Shown one piece after another: positions 1 to 6,846 of a stretch of 9,789 nucleotides of DNA (positions are counted from its first letter, which is position 1; each line of letters starts with the position of its first letter). Location: positions 1 to 9,789 of the forward strand of contig JBAZOW010000132.1 in the NCBI GenBank assembly GCA_041648495.1. The letters are read 5' to 3'. Under the pieces are notes generated by a model, which was not told the DNA's origin, ran no database searches, and saw nothing but the letters and a program-made list of their open reading frames with translations. The DNA is from Patulibacter sp041648495. GTDB taxonomy: Bacteria > Actinomycetota > Thermoleophilia > Solirubrobacterales > Solirubrobacteraceae. A program made the translations under genes and the position numbers.

Positions 1-1086
1 CACGAGCCGGTCGCGGTGGACCGCCTCGGCCGGCGATCCGGGCAGCGCCGTGAGCACCTGCTCGGTCCGCTCGCCCATCACCCGGCGCAGCGCCCCGACC
101 GCGTAGCCGCTGATCCCCTTGGCGACGATCCGGCCGTCGTGGCGGATGTCGACCGCGTCGCCCGGCTTGAAGTCGCCCTCGACCGCGATCACGCCGACCG
201 GCAACAGCGAGCTGTCGGCCTGGGTCACGGCCCGCGCCGCGCCGCCGTCGATCTCGATCGTGCCGTGCGGCTGCTTGGCGTAGCGCAGCCAGAGCTTGAA
301 GCTCGACCAGCGGGCCGGGCCGGCGACGAACCGCGTCCCCTCCGGCTCCCCCGCCAGTACCCGGCGCAGCGCCTCGGGCCGCAGCCCGCTCGCCACCACG
401 GTCGGGATCCCCGCCGCTCCGGCCATGTCCGCGGCCAGCGCCTTGCTGCGCATCCCGCCGGTGCCGAGGCTCGAGGTCGTCGCGCCGACGTCGTGCTCGG
501 TCAGCGCCTGCTCGACGTCGTGGATCTCCTCGACCAGCCGGGCGCTCGGGTCCCGCCGCGGATCCGCGGTGAACAGGCCGTCGGTCGAGGTCAGCAGGAC
601 CAGCCGGTCGGCGCCGAGCATGATCGCGATCTGCGCCGCGAGCAGGTCGTTGTCGCCGAAGCTGATCTCGTCGGTGGTGGTCGTGTCGTTCTCGTTGATC
701 ACCGGGACCGTCGCGAACGCCAGCAGCTGCGTCAGGGTGCGGCGGGCGTTGACGAACGCCTCGCGGTCCCCCAGGTCGTAGAGCGTCAGCAGGACCTGCG
801 CGGCGAGCAGGCCGTGGCGCGCCAGCAGGTCATCCCACTCGCGGAACAGGCGCCCCTGGCCGACCGCGCTGGCCGCCTGCAGCTGGTCGATCGCCGACGG
901 CCGCTCCGGCAGCCGCAGGGTCGCGATCCCGCGGGCGATCGCGCCGCTGCTGACCACGACGATCCGCTCGCCGAGAGCGTGCCGCTCGGCGATCGTCGCG
1001 CAGATCGCGGCGAGGCCCTCGTGGCGGAGCGCGCCGCCGTCGTCGGCGACGACGCTCGACCCGAGCTTGATCACGGTCAGGGACAT
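1..1086 (-). CDS. proB: Glutamate 5-kinase (ProB), C-terminus cut by window edge
   Basis: This enzyme phosphorylates L-glutamate with ATP to gamma-glutamyl phosphate, the first and feedback-controlled step of proline synthesis, in the cytoplasm. Exactly 362 codons are visible with no stop, close to the roughly 370 residues usual for the family, so only a short tail is missing. The amino-acid kinase domain begins MSLTVIKLGSS. It then shows VVVSSGAIA (43-51), LQAASAVGQG (about 68-77), VINEND (129-134), FGDND (143-147) and GTGGMRSK (208-215), which are nucleotide- and glutamate-binding segments of ProB. A C-terminal PUA domain starts near residue 274 (GTIEIDGG). The ATG at 1086 was chosen because it begins the conserved strand; a GTG lies directly before it. 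No good ribosome binding site is seen. A TACCCT box (1100-1095), 8 nt before the ATG, could be a -10 element for a nearly leaderless mRNA, but no -35 is evident. The gene follows the osmoprotectant importer by 47 bp with no convincing terminator between them, so read-through is plausible. proA is not visible. Confidence 0.96.
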   Translation of the reverse strand, partial: MSLTVIKLGSSVVADDGGALRHEGLAAICATIAERHALGERIVVVSSGAIARGIATLRLPERPSAIDQLQAASAVGQGRLFREWDDLLARHGLLAAQVLLTLYDLGDREAFVNARRTLTQLLAFATVPVINENDTTTTDEISFGDNDLLAAQIAIMLGADRLVLLTSTDGLFTADPRRDPSARLVEEIHDVEQALTEHDVGATTSSLGTGGMRSKALAADMAGAAGIPTVVASGLRPEALRRVLAGEPEGTRFVAGPARWSSFKLWLRYAKQPHGTIEIDGGAARAVTQADSSLLPVGVIAVEGDFKPGDAVDIRHDGRIVAKGISGYAVGALRRVMGERTEQVLTALPGSPAEAVHRDRLV

Positions 1087-1133
1087 CACGCAAGAGGGTA
1101 GTCGGGACGCCTCCCCCCGGGCCTGCGAGGAGC

Positions 1134-2123
1134 TCAGTCCTCGACGAAGCCCTCGTCGCGCAGCCACTCCCGCGCGACCTTGTCGGGCAGCACGCCGTCG
1201 ATGTCGACCCGCGAGTTGAGCGTCTGCATCTGCTCGGTCGTCAGCTTCGCGGCGATCGGCTTCATGATCTCCTCGATCTGGGGGTGCTTCTCGAGCACGT
1301 CCTCGCGGATCGAGATCGCCGCGTTGTACGGCGGGAAGAACTTCTCCGGATCCTTCAGCAGCTGCAGGTCGAGGCCCTTGATCCGGCCGTCGGTCTCGAA
1401 GACCTCGCCGAAGGTGCACGTGCCGTTGGCGGTCTGCGAGTAGATCAGCCCGGTGTCCAGGCGCAGGATCCGGTTGGCGGGGGCCTTGAACCCGTAGGTC
1501 CGCTGGACTCCCGGCATGCCGTCCGGCCGGTTGGCGAACTCCGACTCGACGCAGAACGTCAGGTCCTTGCCCTTCGACGACGCGATCAGGTCCTTGACCT
1601 GGGCGAGCGAGTCGATCCCCAGCTCCTCGGCCTTCGAGCGCTTGATCGCGAACGCGTAGGTGTTGTTCAGCGGCGCCTTGTCGATCCAGGCGATCTGGTT
1701 GTCCTCGCGATCCTCCTTGGCGACCGCGTCGAACTGCTTCTCGGGATCGACGATCGGCTTGTCGTGGCCGAAGTAGGTGATCCAGGCCGTCCCGGTGTAC
1801 TCCCAGTAGGCGTCGATGTCGCCGCGGGTCAGCGAGTCGCGAACCGCCTGCGAGCTGACCAGGCCGGTCTGGTCCCAGACGTCGGCGCCCTGCGAGCGCA
1901 GGTACTGGACCGCGATCTGGCCGAGCACCTTCTGCTCGGTGAAGTCCTTGGAGCCGAAGGCGATCTCGGCCCCCTTCAGCGGCCCTTCGCCGCCCCCGCT
2001 GTACTGGCCCGCGCAACCGGCGAGCGCGAGCGTGGCGGTCGCCAGCACGGCGACCGCTCCGCGGCGACCCGACCCGCGGGGCCGGAGGGCGGCGGAACCG
2101 GTGATGGTGCGTCGCCCGCTCAT
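1134..2123 (-). CDS. opuCC: Osmoprotectant ABC importer, lipoprotein substrate-binding protein (OpuCC/OsmF/ProX type)
   Basis: This is the extracytoplasmic receptor that should capture glycine betaine, choline, carnitine or a related quaternary ammonium compound and hand it to the two permeases encoded upstream. The N-terminus has an arginine-rich start, a hydrophobic segment (about 23-35) and a lipobox LAGC with the lipidated cysteine at residue 37, so it should be membrane-anchored. The mature part begins IAFGSKDFTEQ (54-64), the hallmark first strand of the OpuAC/QAT binding family. It continues with the DAYWEYTGTAW block (104-114) and aromatic residues Y228 and Y266 that could contribute to a cation-pi cage; which ones do so is inference. 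The length of 329 residues is normal. The ATG overlaps the TGA of the preceding permease (ATGA) and has a purine-rich GGGAGGGGG ribosome binding site. The exact ligand cannot be told from sequence. It is the last gene of the transporter set, whereas E. coli yehZYXW has the binding protein first. Confidence 0.95.
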   Translation of the reverse strand: MSGRRTITGSAALRPRGSGRRGAVAVLATATLALAGCAGQYSGGGEGPLKGAEIAFGSKDFTEQKVLGQIAVQYLRSQGADVWDQTGLVSSQAVRDSLTRGDIDAYWEYTGTAWITYFGHDKPIVDPEKQFDAVAKEDREDNQIAWIDKAPLNNTYAFAIKRSKAEELGIDSLAQVKDLIASSKGKDLTFCVESEFANRPDGMPGVQRTYGFKAPANRILRLDTGLIYSQTANGTCTFGEVFETDGRIKGLDLQLLKDPEKFFPPYNAAISIREDVLEKHPQIEEIMKPIAAKLTTEQMQTLNSRVDIDGVLPDKVAREWLRDEGFVED

Positions 2124-2893
2124 GCCGCCCCCTCCCGCCGCAGACCGCGCGGACTCAGGTAGCGCTCCGCGATCGCCGCCAGCCAGTCGATCATCACCGC
2201 GAGCGCGGCCGCGAAGACCGCTCCGGTGATCATCACGGCCTGGCGCTGGTTCTTGATCCCGTCGTTGACGATGTCGCCCAGTCCTCCAGCGTTGACGAAG
2301 GTCGCCAGGGTGGCGGTGCCGACGAGCAGCACCAGCGCGGTACGGATGCCCGCCAGGATCACCGGCACCGCCAGCGGCAGCTCGACCCGGGTCAGCACCT
2401 GGACCCGCGAGTAGCCCTGGCCGCGGGCCGCGTCGAGCAGCCCCGGGTCGACGTTGCGGATCCCCTCGACGGTGTTGCGCATCACGGGCAGCACGGCGTA
2501 GAGCACCAGCGCCGCGTACGGCACCCAGGTCTTCAGGCCGAAGATCGCGACCAGCAGCACGAGCACGCCGATCACCGGCGCGGCCTGGCCGGCGTTGAAG
2601 ATGCCGTTGACCACGCCCCCGACCACCCGGCTCGTCGTCCGCGTCAGCAGGATTCCGAGCGGGATCCCCACGACCAGCACGATCGCGGCCGAGATCCCGA
2701 CCAGCTGGATGTGCTGCAGCAACGCGTCGGTCACCTTCGAGCCGAAGGCGGTCGCCGAGGTCGCATTCTCGTCGGCGGTCAGCGAGGCGATCGCGATCCC
2801 GTCGGTCTGCTTGCCGATCAGGACATAGAGCAGCCCGAGCGCGACGACCACCAGCAGCGGCGTGATGATCAGCTGTCGGCGTCCTCCGCTCAC
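2120..2893 (-). CDS. Osmoprotectant ABC importer, permease subunit (second)
   Basis: This is an integral membrane permease of the binding-protein-dependent type (BPD_transp_1), 257 residues. It has an N-terminal hydrophobic anchor (about 8-27), then a short extracellular stretch, then several membrane segments (about 63-84, 104-120, 124-140, 180-200, 220-242). The cytoplasmic EAA loop that docks on the ATPase is clear at about 153-175 (LLDAARGQGYSRVQVLTRVE, then LPL). It is followed by VPVILAGIRTALVLLVGTATLATFV and NAGGLG, typical of OpuCB/OpuCD/YehY/YehW. It should pair with the other permease of the cluster to form the channel. The GTG start at 2893 overlaps the TGA of the ATPase gene by 4 bp (GTGA), and a purine-rich site (GAGGGCGC) lies just before it, so translation is probably coupled. 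I cannot decide from sequence whether it corresponds to OpuCB or OpuCD, so no symbol is given. Confidence 0.93.
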   Translation of the reverse strand: MSGGRRQLIITPLLVVVALGLLYVLIGKQTDGIAIASLTADENATSATAFGSKVTDALLQHIQLVGISAAIVLVVGIPLGILLTRTTSRVVGGVVNGIFNAGQAAPVIGVLVLLVAIFGLKTWVPYAALVLYAVLPVMRNTVEGIRNVDPGLLDAARGQGYSRVQVLTRVELPLAVPVILAGIRTALVLLVGTATLATFVNAGGLGDIVNDGIKNQRQAVMITGAVFAAALAVMIDWLAAIAERYLSPRGLRREGAA

Positions 2894-4230
2894 GCGCCCT
2901 CGGCCTCCCGCTCCGTGGCGGCCTGCTCGCGCGCGGCCCGCTCGTCGTCGAGCAGCTTCTGCGCGGCCTGCAGCTCGCGGCTGTCGAGCTCCCCGGTGAT
3001 CTCCGCCAGGGTCTGAACCGGTGCCGCGTCCTCCTGCTCCGCGACCGCGGTGACGTGGATCTCGTCCAGCGCGTCGGTGACCTGGTCCAGGCGGACCGTG
3101 CCGATGTAGGCGCCGCGGTCGTCGACCGCCGGCACCACGCCCGTGCCCGAGCTGAGCATCTCGTCCATCGCGTCGTGCAGCGTGGTCGTGGCCATCACGA
3201 CGCCCTGCACGGCCTGACCCTCGAGATCCGGCCGGCCCGGACGGTCCTGCAGCTCGTCGCGGTGCAGCCAGCGCTGGGGCCGCTGGTGGTTGTCCAGCAG
3301 CAACGCGTAGTCGTAGCCCGTCTCGCCGAGCTGGCGGAGGATCTCGTCGTAGCCCTCGGGCTCGGTGAACGCCGGGTAGCGCTCCAGTTCGAGGTCCTCG
3401 ACCCGCACCAGGTGCAGCCGCTTGACCGCCGCGCCGCCGCCGATGAACGAGCGCACGTAGCGGTCGGACGGGTTGGCGAGGATCTCATCGGGCGGACCCT
3501 GCTGGGCGATCCGCGAGCGCTCGCGCAGCACCACCACGCGGTCGCCGAGCTTGATCGCCTCGTCGATGTCGTGGGTGACGAAGACGATCGTCTTGCGGAC
3601 CCGCCGCTGGATCTTCAGCAGCTCGGACTGCAGCCGGTCACGGGTGATCGGGTCGAGCGCGCCGAACGGCTCGTCCATCAAGAGGATCGGCGGGTCGGCC
3701 GCCAGCGCCCGGGCCACGCCGACGCGCTGCTGCTGGCCGCCGGACAGCTCGCGCGGGTAGCGGTTGGCGAACTCCTCCTCGTCCAGGCCGACGAGCTCGA
3801 ACAGCTCGCTGCTGCGCTCGTCGATCCGGCCCGACTTCCACTTCAGCAGTCGCGGGACCGACTCGATGTTCTGCCGGACCGTCAGGTGCGGCAGCAGGCC
3901 CGCCTGCTGAACGACGTAGCCGATCCGCCGCCGCAGGTCGTCGGTCTTCATCTTCGCGGCGTCGGCGCCGCCGATCAGGATCCGGCCGCTGGTCGGGCGG
4001 ACCAGCCGGTTGATCATCCGCATCGTGGTCGTCTTGCCGCAGCCGGAGGGCCCGACGAAGACGACGATCTCGCCCGCGGGGATCGTCAGCGAGAACTCCT
4101 CGACCGCGGGGGCGCCGCTGCCGGGGAACTGCTTGGTCACCGCCTGCAGGTCGATCTCGACGGCGGTGCCGGCCGCCATGGCCTCGCGCAGCTCGCGGCG
4201 CGAGCTGGTCGTCGATTCGGTGCTAGACAC
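2890..4230 (-). CDS. opuCA: Osmoprotectant ABC importer, ATP-binding subunit with C-terminal CBS region (OpuCA type)
   Basis: This 446-residue ATPase energises uptake of compatible solutes. The nucleotide-binding domain shows Walker A GPSGCGKTT (60-68), Q-loop VVQQAGLLPHLTV (106-118), signature LSGGQQQR (162-169), Walker B ILLMDEPFGALDP (182-194) and H-loop FVTHD (217-221). After about residue 265 comes a regulatory region: a diverged CBS-like stretch (270-335) and a better second CBS-like repeat (about 340-395, MATTTLHDAMDEML ... GVVPAVDDRGAYIGTV). In OpuA/OpuCA relatives these domains gate transport in response to ionic strength or c-di-AMP; that role here is inferred from the family. The last 35 residues are highly charged and probably helical (LDDERAAREQAATEREAEGA), longer than the short tail I expect. 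The GTG start at 4230 overlaps the upstream permease by 8 bp and is preceded by GAGGGGG at good spacing, which favours it over the internal ATG at 4179. Confidence 0.96.
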   Translation of the reverse strand: MSSTESTTSSRRELREAMAAGTAVEIDLQAVTKQFPGSGAPAVEEFSLTIPAGEIVVFVGPSGCGKTTTMRMINRLVRPTSGRILIGGADAAKMKTDDLRRRIGYVVQQAGLLPHLTVRQNIESVPRLLKWKSGRIDERSSELFELVGLDEEEFANRYPRELSGGQQQRVGVARALAADPPILLMDEPFGALDPITRDRLQSELLKIQRRVRKTIVFVTHDIDEAIKLGDRVVVLRERSRIAQQGPPDEILANPSDRYVRSFIGGGAAVKRLHLVRVEDLELERYPAFTEPEGYDEILRQLGETGYDYALLLDNHQRPQRWLHRDELQDRPGRPDLEGQAVQGVVMATTTLHDAMDEMLSSGTGVVPAVDDRGAYIGTVRLDQVTDALDEIHVTAVAEQEDAAPVQTLAEITGELDSRELQAAQKLLDDERAAREQAATEREAEGA

Positions 4231-4909
4231 GGATCCCCCTCGAGATGGTGGCCCGCCCGAGCAGGGCGAGCAGGGCGTCGAAGATCAGCGCGATCAGGAT
4301 CACGCCGACGGTGCCCACGATCACCTGATTCAGCGCGTTGGCGCCGCCGAGCTGCGAGAGCCCGGAGAAGATGAAGCCGCCGAGGCCCGGGCCGTTGACG
4401 TACGCGGCGATCGCCGCGATCCCGACCACCAGCTGGGTCGACGTGCGCAGACCGGCCAGGATCACCGGCCAGGCGATCGGCAGCTCGACCTTGTAGAGCC
4501 GCTGTATCGGTGCCATGCCGAGCCCCCGCGCACTGTCGAGGACCATGCCGTCGACCTCGCGCAGGCCGGTGATCGTGTTGCGCATGATCGGCAGCAGCGC
4601 GTAGAGCACCAGCGCGATCACGACCGGGGTCACGCCCAGGCCCATGATCGCCAGCAGCACGCCGAGCAGCGCGAACGACGGGAAGGTCAGGAACAGCCCG
4701 GCGACCGACAGCGCGAAGCTCGCGACCGGCGGCCAGCGGTAGGTCAGGACGCCGAGGCCGACGCCGATCACGGTCGCGATCGCCATCGACAACGCGACGA
4801 TCCAGACGTGGCCGAGCGCGAGCTGCAGCACCGAGTCGGCGTTGTCGCCGACGTACCGGAAGAAATCGCCGATACCGTCGAAGATCGATCCGAGCGGAGG
4901 AACGGTCAT
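4223..4909 (-). CDS. Osmoprotectant ABC importer, permease subunit (first)
   Basis: This is the first gene of the importer set: a 228-residue membrane permease (BPD_transp_1 fold) with hydrophobic segments at about 30-56, 63-92, 94-110, 145-172 and 195-218. The EAA loop contacting the ATPase is at about 124-146 (LDSARGLGMAPIQRLYKVE, then LPIA). It is followed by WPVILAGLRTSTQLVVGIAAIAAYV and NGPGLGGFI, as in OpuCB/OpuCD and YehW. It lacks the extra N-terminal anchor seen in the second permease. The ATG at 4909 has an AGGAG ribosome binding site 7 nt upstream, the best in the cluster, consistent with translation initiating here and passing down the overlapping genes. The reading frame ends in a TAG embedded in the start of the ATPase gene. 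Substrate is inferred only from the companion binding protein. Confidence 0.94.
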   Translation of the reverse strand: MTVPPLGSIFDGIGDFFRYVGDNADSVLQLALGHVWIVALSMAIATVIGVGLGVLTYRWPPVASFALSVAGLFLTFPSFALLGVLLAIMGLGVTPVVIALVLYALLPIMRNTITGLREVDGMVLDSARGLGMAPIQRLYKVELPIAWPVILAGLRTSTQLVVGIAAIAAYVNGPGLGGFIFSGLSQLGGANALNQVIVGTVGVILIALIFDALLALLGRATISRGIRV

Positions 4910-4944
4910 CGCTCACTCCTGCGTGGGGGGCGACTGCGGGTCCA

Positions 4945-4958
4945 TCGACCTCGGTCGA
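4945..4958. promoter_or_regulatory. 14-bp inverted repeat, possible operator or leader hairpin
   Basis: TCGACC and GGTCGA are perfect inverted arms separated by 2 bp, 36 bp upstream of the first permease start codon. The size and position suit a repressor half-site pair in the 5' leader of the transporter operon. The 2-nt spacer makes a stable RNA hairpin less likely. In DNA this rich in TCGA words a chance palindrome is possible. Confidence 0.3.
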
Positions 4959-4986
4959 CGGGGACAGGGGTCGGGCTCAACAGCGG

Positions 4987-5006
4987 TCAGTCCTAACAGG
5001 CACTGA
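4987..5006 (-). promoter_or_regulatory. Bulged hairpin in the importer operon leader
   Basis: On the minus strand TCAGTGCC, loop TGTTA, GGACTGA can fold into a 7-bp stem with one bulged G and a 5-nt loop. It lies about 80 nt upstream of the first permease gene, just downstream of the GGGTAGCCCCTATT stretch. It could be an RNA leader structure or, read as DNA, an imperfect operator. I do not recognise it as a known riboswitch. Confidence 0.3.
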
Positions 5007-5230
5007 AATAGGGGCTACCCAGATCCCGTGATCGCTACACAGACGATTCGCAGATCGGCCGGTCCTGTGTCCTTGCCCACACTTGCGACGACCGCGTCGG
5101 GCATACCCGGACCGATGTACGCAACCCGGGGATCGGCGGTCCGATTCGCCGGGATCCGCCGGGGTCCCCCGCGCGCCGGGTCGGGCGGTCCGATCGATCG
5201 GGCGTTCGCGTCCTGCGCCGGTCGCGGCGA

Positions 5231-6595
5231 CTACGCCTCGGGGTCGAACTCGAAGGCGACGCCGGCGATCTCGACCTCGTCGCCCGGCTCGAAGCCCTTC
5301 TCCTGCAGCGCCTCGATCACGCCCATCCGGCGCAGGCGGCTCTCGACGTACTCGAGCGCCTCCTCGTTGTCGATGTCGTGACGGGCGATCAGGCGCTTGA
5401 TCCCCGGACCGGTGACCCGGAAGCTGCCGTCGCGGTCGCGGATGACCTTCCAGTCGCGCTGGGCGGACGGCGTGTAGGTCCGGTGGTCGGCGAGCGGCTC
5501 ACCGCCCAGATCGACGGCGGCGACGGCGTCCTGCAGCGGGACGGTGCGCAGCAGCAGCGCGCGCAGCTGATCGATGCCCTGTCCGGTCGCGCTGGAGATC
5601 ACGAGCACCGGGACGTCCGGATCGACCGGGTCCTCCCACTCCTCGCGCTGCGCGTTCGGGACGTACGACGGGTCCCGCTCCACCTGCTCGGCGTCGAGCC
5701 GGGTGCGCCAGTGGAGGCGGGCCTCCTCGGCGACCTCCGGCGGCACCAGGTCGGCCTTGCTCAGCACCAGGATCCGCGGCAGCCCGACGAGTCGCTCGTC
5801 GTAGGCGGCGATCTCGGCCTCGATCGTCTCGTAGTTCTCGACCGGGTCGCTGCCGTCCTGCGGTTGGAACTCGAGCACGTGGACGAGCAGCCGGCAGCGC
5901 TCGACGTGGGCGAGGAACTCGTGACCGAGCCCCTTGCCCTCGCTGGCGCCCTCGATCAGCCCGGGGATGTCGGCGAGGATCAGCTGACGCTCGTCGCCGT
6001 CGATCGTGCCGAGCACCGGGGACAGCGTGGTGAAGGGGTAGTTGGCGACCTTCGGCCGCGCACTGGTGATCCGCGCGAGCAGCGACGACTTGCCGGCGTT
6101 GGGCACGCCGATCAGCCCGACGTCGGCGAGCAGCTTGAGCCGCAGGTCGATCCAGCCTTCGTCGCCCTCCAGCCCGTTCTCGGCGAACCGCGGGGCCTGG
6201 CGGGTCGGCGTGGTGAACCGCGCGTTGCCGCGCCCGCCCGAGCCGCCCTTGGCGACGACCACCCGCTGGCCGGGGACGATCAGGTCGTGGACCGTGCCGT
6301 CGATCCCCGTGACCTGGGTCCCGGGCGGGACGTTGATGACGAGGTCCTCGCCGTCGTGCCCCTTCTTCATCGCGCCTTCGCCGTGTCGGCCGCGCGGGGC
6401 CTTGTAGTGGCTGCGGCGCGCGAACTGCTGCAGGTCGCGGAACGAGTCGTTGCAGACCATCTCGACGGTGCCGCCCCGGCCCCCGTCCCCGCCGTCTGGA
6501 CCACCCTTGGGCACGTTGGCCTCACGGCGGAACGACATGCTGCCGTTGCCACCGTGCCCACCCTGGACGAAGATGTGCGCGGTATCCGAAAGCAC
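5231..6595 (-). CDS. obgE: Obg/CgtA family GTPase involved in 50S ribosome assembly
   Basis: Obg is an essential GTPase that binds the large ribosomal subunit during late assembly and links it to stress signalling. All three domains are present in 454 residues. The glycine-rich Obg fold covers 1-158 (FVQGGHGGNGSMSFRRE, GGPDGGDGGRGG, KGGSGGRGNARF). The G domain has G1 GVPNAGKSS (163-171), switch I YPFTTLSP (186-193), G3 DIPG (209-212), G4 SKAD (279-282) and G5 SSATG (334-338). A C-terminal OCT domain (about 372-452) begins YTPSAQRDWKV. G4 is SKAD instead of the more usual NKxD, and the 54 residues from G4 to G5 include an acidic, proline-containing stretch (about 305-328). The start is a GTG at 6595, fixed by homology of MLSDTAHIFVQGG to Obg N-termini. 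No ribosome binding site is evident, and an out-of-frame ATG lies 8 nt upstream at 6603. It is separated from rpmA by 2.5 kb, unlike the usual adjacency. Confidence 0.98.
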   Translation of the reverse strand: MLSDTAHIFVQGGHGGNGSMSFRREANVPKGGPDGGDGGRGGTVEMVCNDSFRDLQQFARRSHYKAPRGRHGEGAMKKGHDGEDLVINVPPGTQVTGIDGTVHDLIVPGQRVVVAKGGSGGRGNARFTTPTRQAPRFAENGLEGDEGWIDLRLKLLADVGLIGVPNAGKSSLLARITSARPKVANYPFTTLSPVLGTIDGDERQLILADIPGLIEGASEGKGLGHEFLAHVERCRLLVHVLEFQPQDGSDPVENYETIEAEIAAYDERLVGLPRILVLSKADLVPPEVAEEARLHWRTRLDAEQVERDPSYVPNAQREEWEDPVDPDVPVLVISSATGQGIDQLRALLLRTVPLQDAVAAVDLGGEPLADHRTYTPSAQRDWKVIRDRDGSFRVTGPGIKRLIARHDIDNEEALEYVESRLRRMGVIEALQEKGFEPGDEVEIAGVAFEFDPEA

Positions 6596-6786
6596 CGGCC
6601 CATGGTCGCAGGTGCGGGCGGATCGGGCCGCTGTGGGGCGGTGGGGTCATCGAGCCACCGGGAACCGATCGCGTTTCGGCGGGTGGTCGGAGTCAGACGC
6701 GGGGTCGCGACGCAGCGCAGCGGGGTCGAGGACGCGGCGGGTCGGGTCGGGTCCCGGCGAGCCGGTGAGGTCTCGACTCGCTATCC

Positions 6787-6846
6787 GGGTTCCACGCTGC
6801 ACGGTGCCACCGGGGCGGGCACCGTGCAGCGAGCAACACGGCCGAC
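6787..6846. repeat. Fifth copy of the 60-bp palindromic repeat, abutting the DUF559 stop codon
   Basis: This block has the same layout as the units at 7816-8055: GGGT at unit position 1, CGCTGC at 9-14 and GCAGCG at 40-45, in the same orientation. Here the palindrome is perfect over 14 bp (CGCTGCACGGTGCC at 6795-6808 with GGCACCGTGCAGCG at 6818-6831) around a 9-nt loop. The unit ends at the base immediately beyond the stop codon of the DUF559 gene, so its hairpin would sit 15 nt past the stop in that transcript and could help end transcription, although no T-run follows. Confidence 0.8.

Larger units (their letters stand above)
4910..5230 (-). other. Intergenic leader between obgE and the osmoprotectant operon
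   Basis: These 321 bases hold no credible gene. The operon-proximal part (about 4910-5060) is less GC-rich than the rest and should contain the promoter and 5' leader of the transporter operon. It includes two inverted repeats listed separately, and on the minus strand a GGGTAGCCCC element at about 5020-5011 that might be part of a promoter, though no convincing -35 partner is seen. The obgE-proximal part (5120-5230) is very GC-rich with several small self-complementary stretches. These include the 12-bp palindrome at 5190-5201 and an 11-bp direct repeat (GGCGGTCCGAT) at 5135-5145 and 5184-5194. None of them has a T-run, so an intrinsic obgE terminator cannot be assigned. Confidence 0.5.

Noticed and set aside
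3055..4374. Long plus-strand reading frame of 439 codons
   Set aside because: It is the antisense shadow of the ATPase gene, whose motifs are unambiguous on the minus strand.
4910..5060. Known riboswitch upstream of the importer
   Set aside because: I could not match the leader to a known aptamer core; only simple hairpins are visible.
5120..5230. Intrinsic terminator after obgE
   Set aside because: Several small GC palindromes occur, but none has a long stem at a suitable distance with a following T-run.
6739..6751. G-quadruplex from GGGTCGGGTCGGG
   Set aside because: Only three G-runs are close together; a fourth is 13 or more bases away, so a stable quadruplex is not supported.
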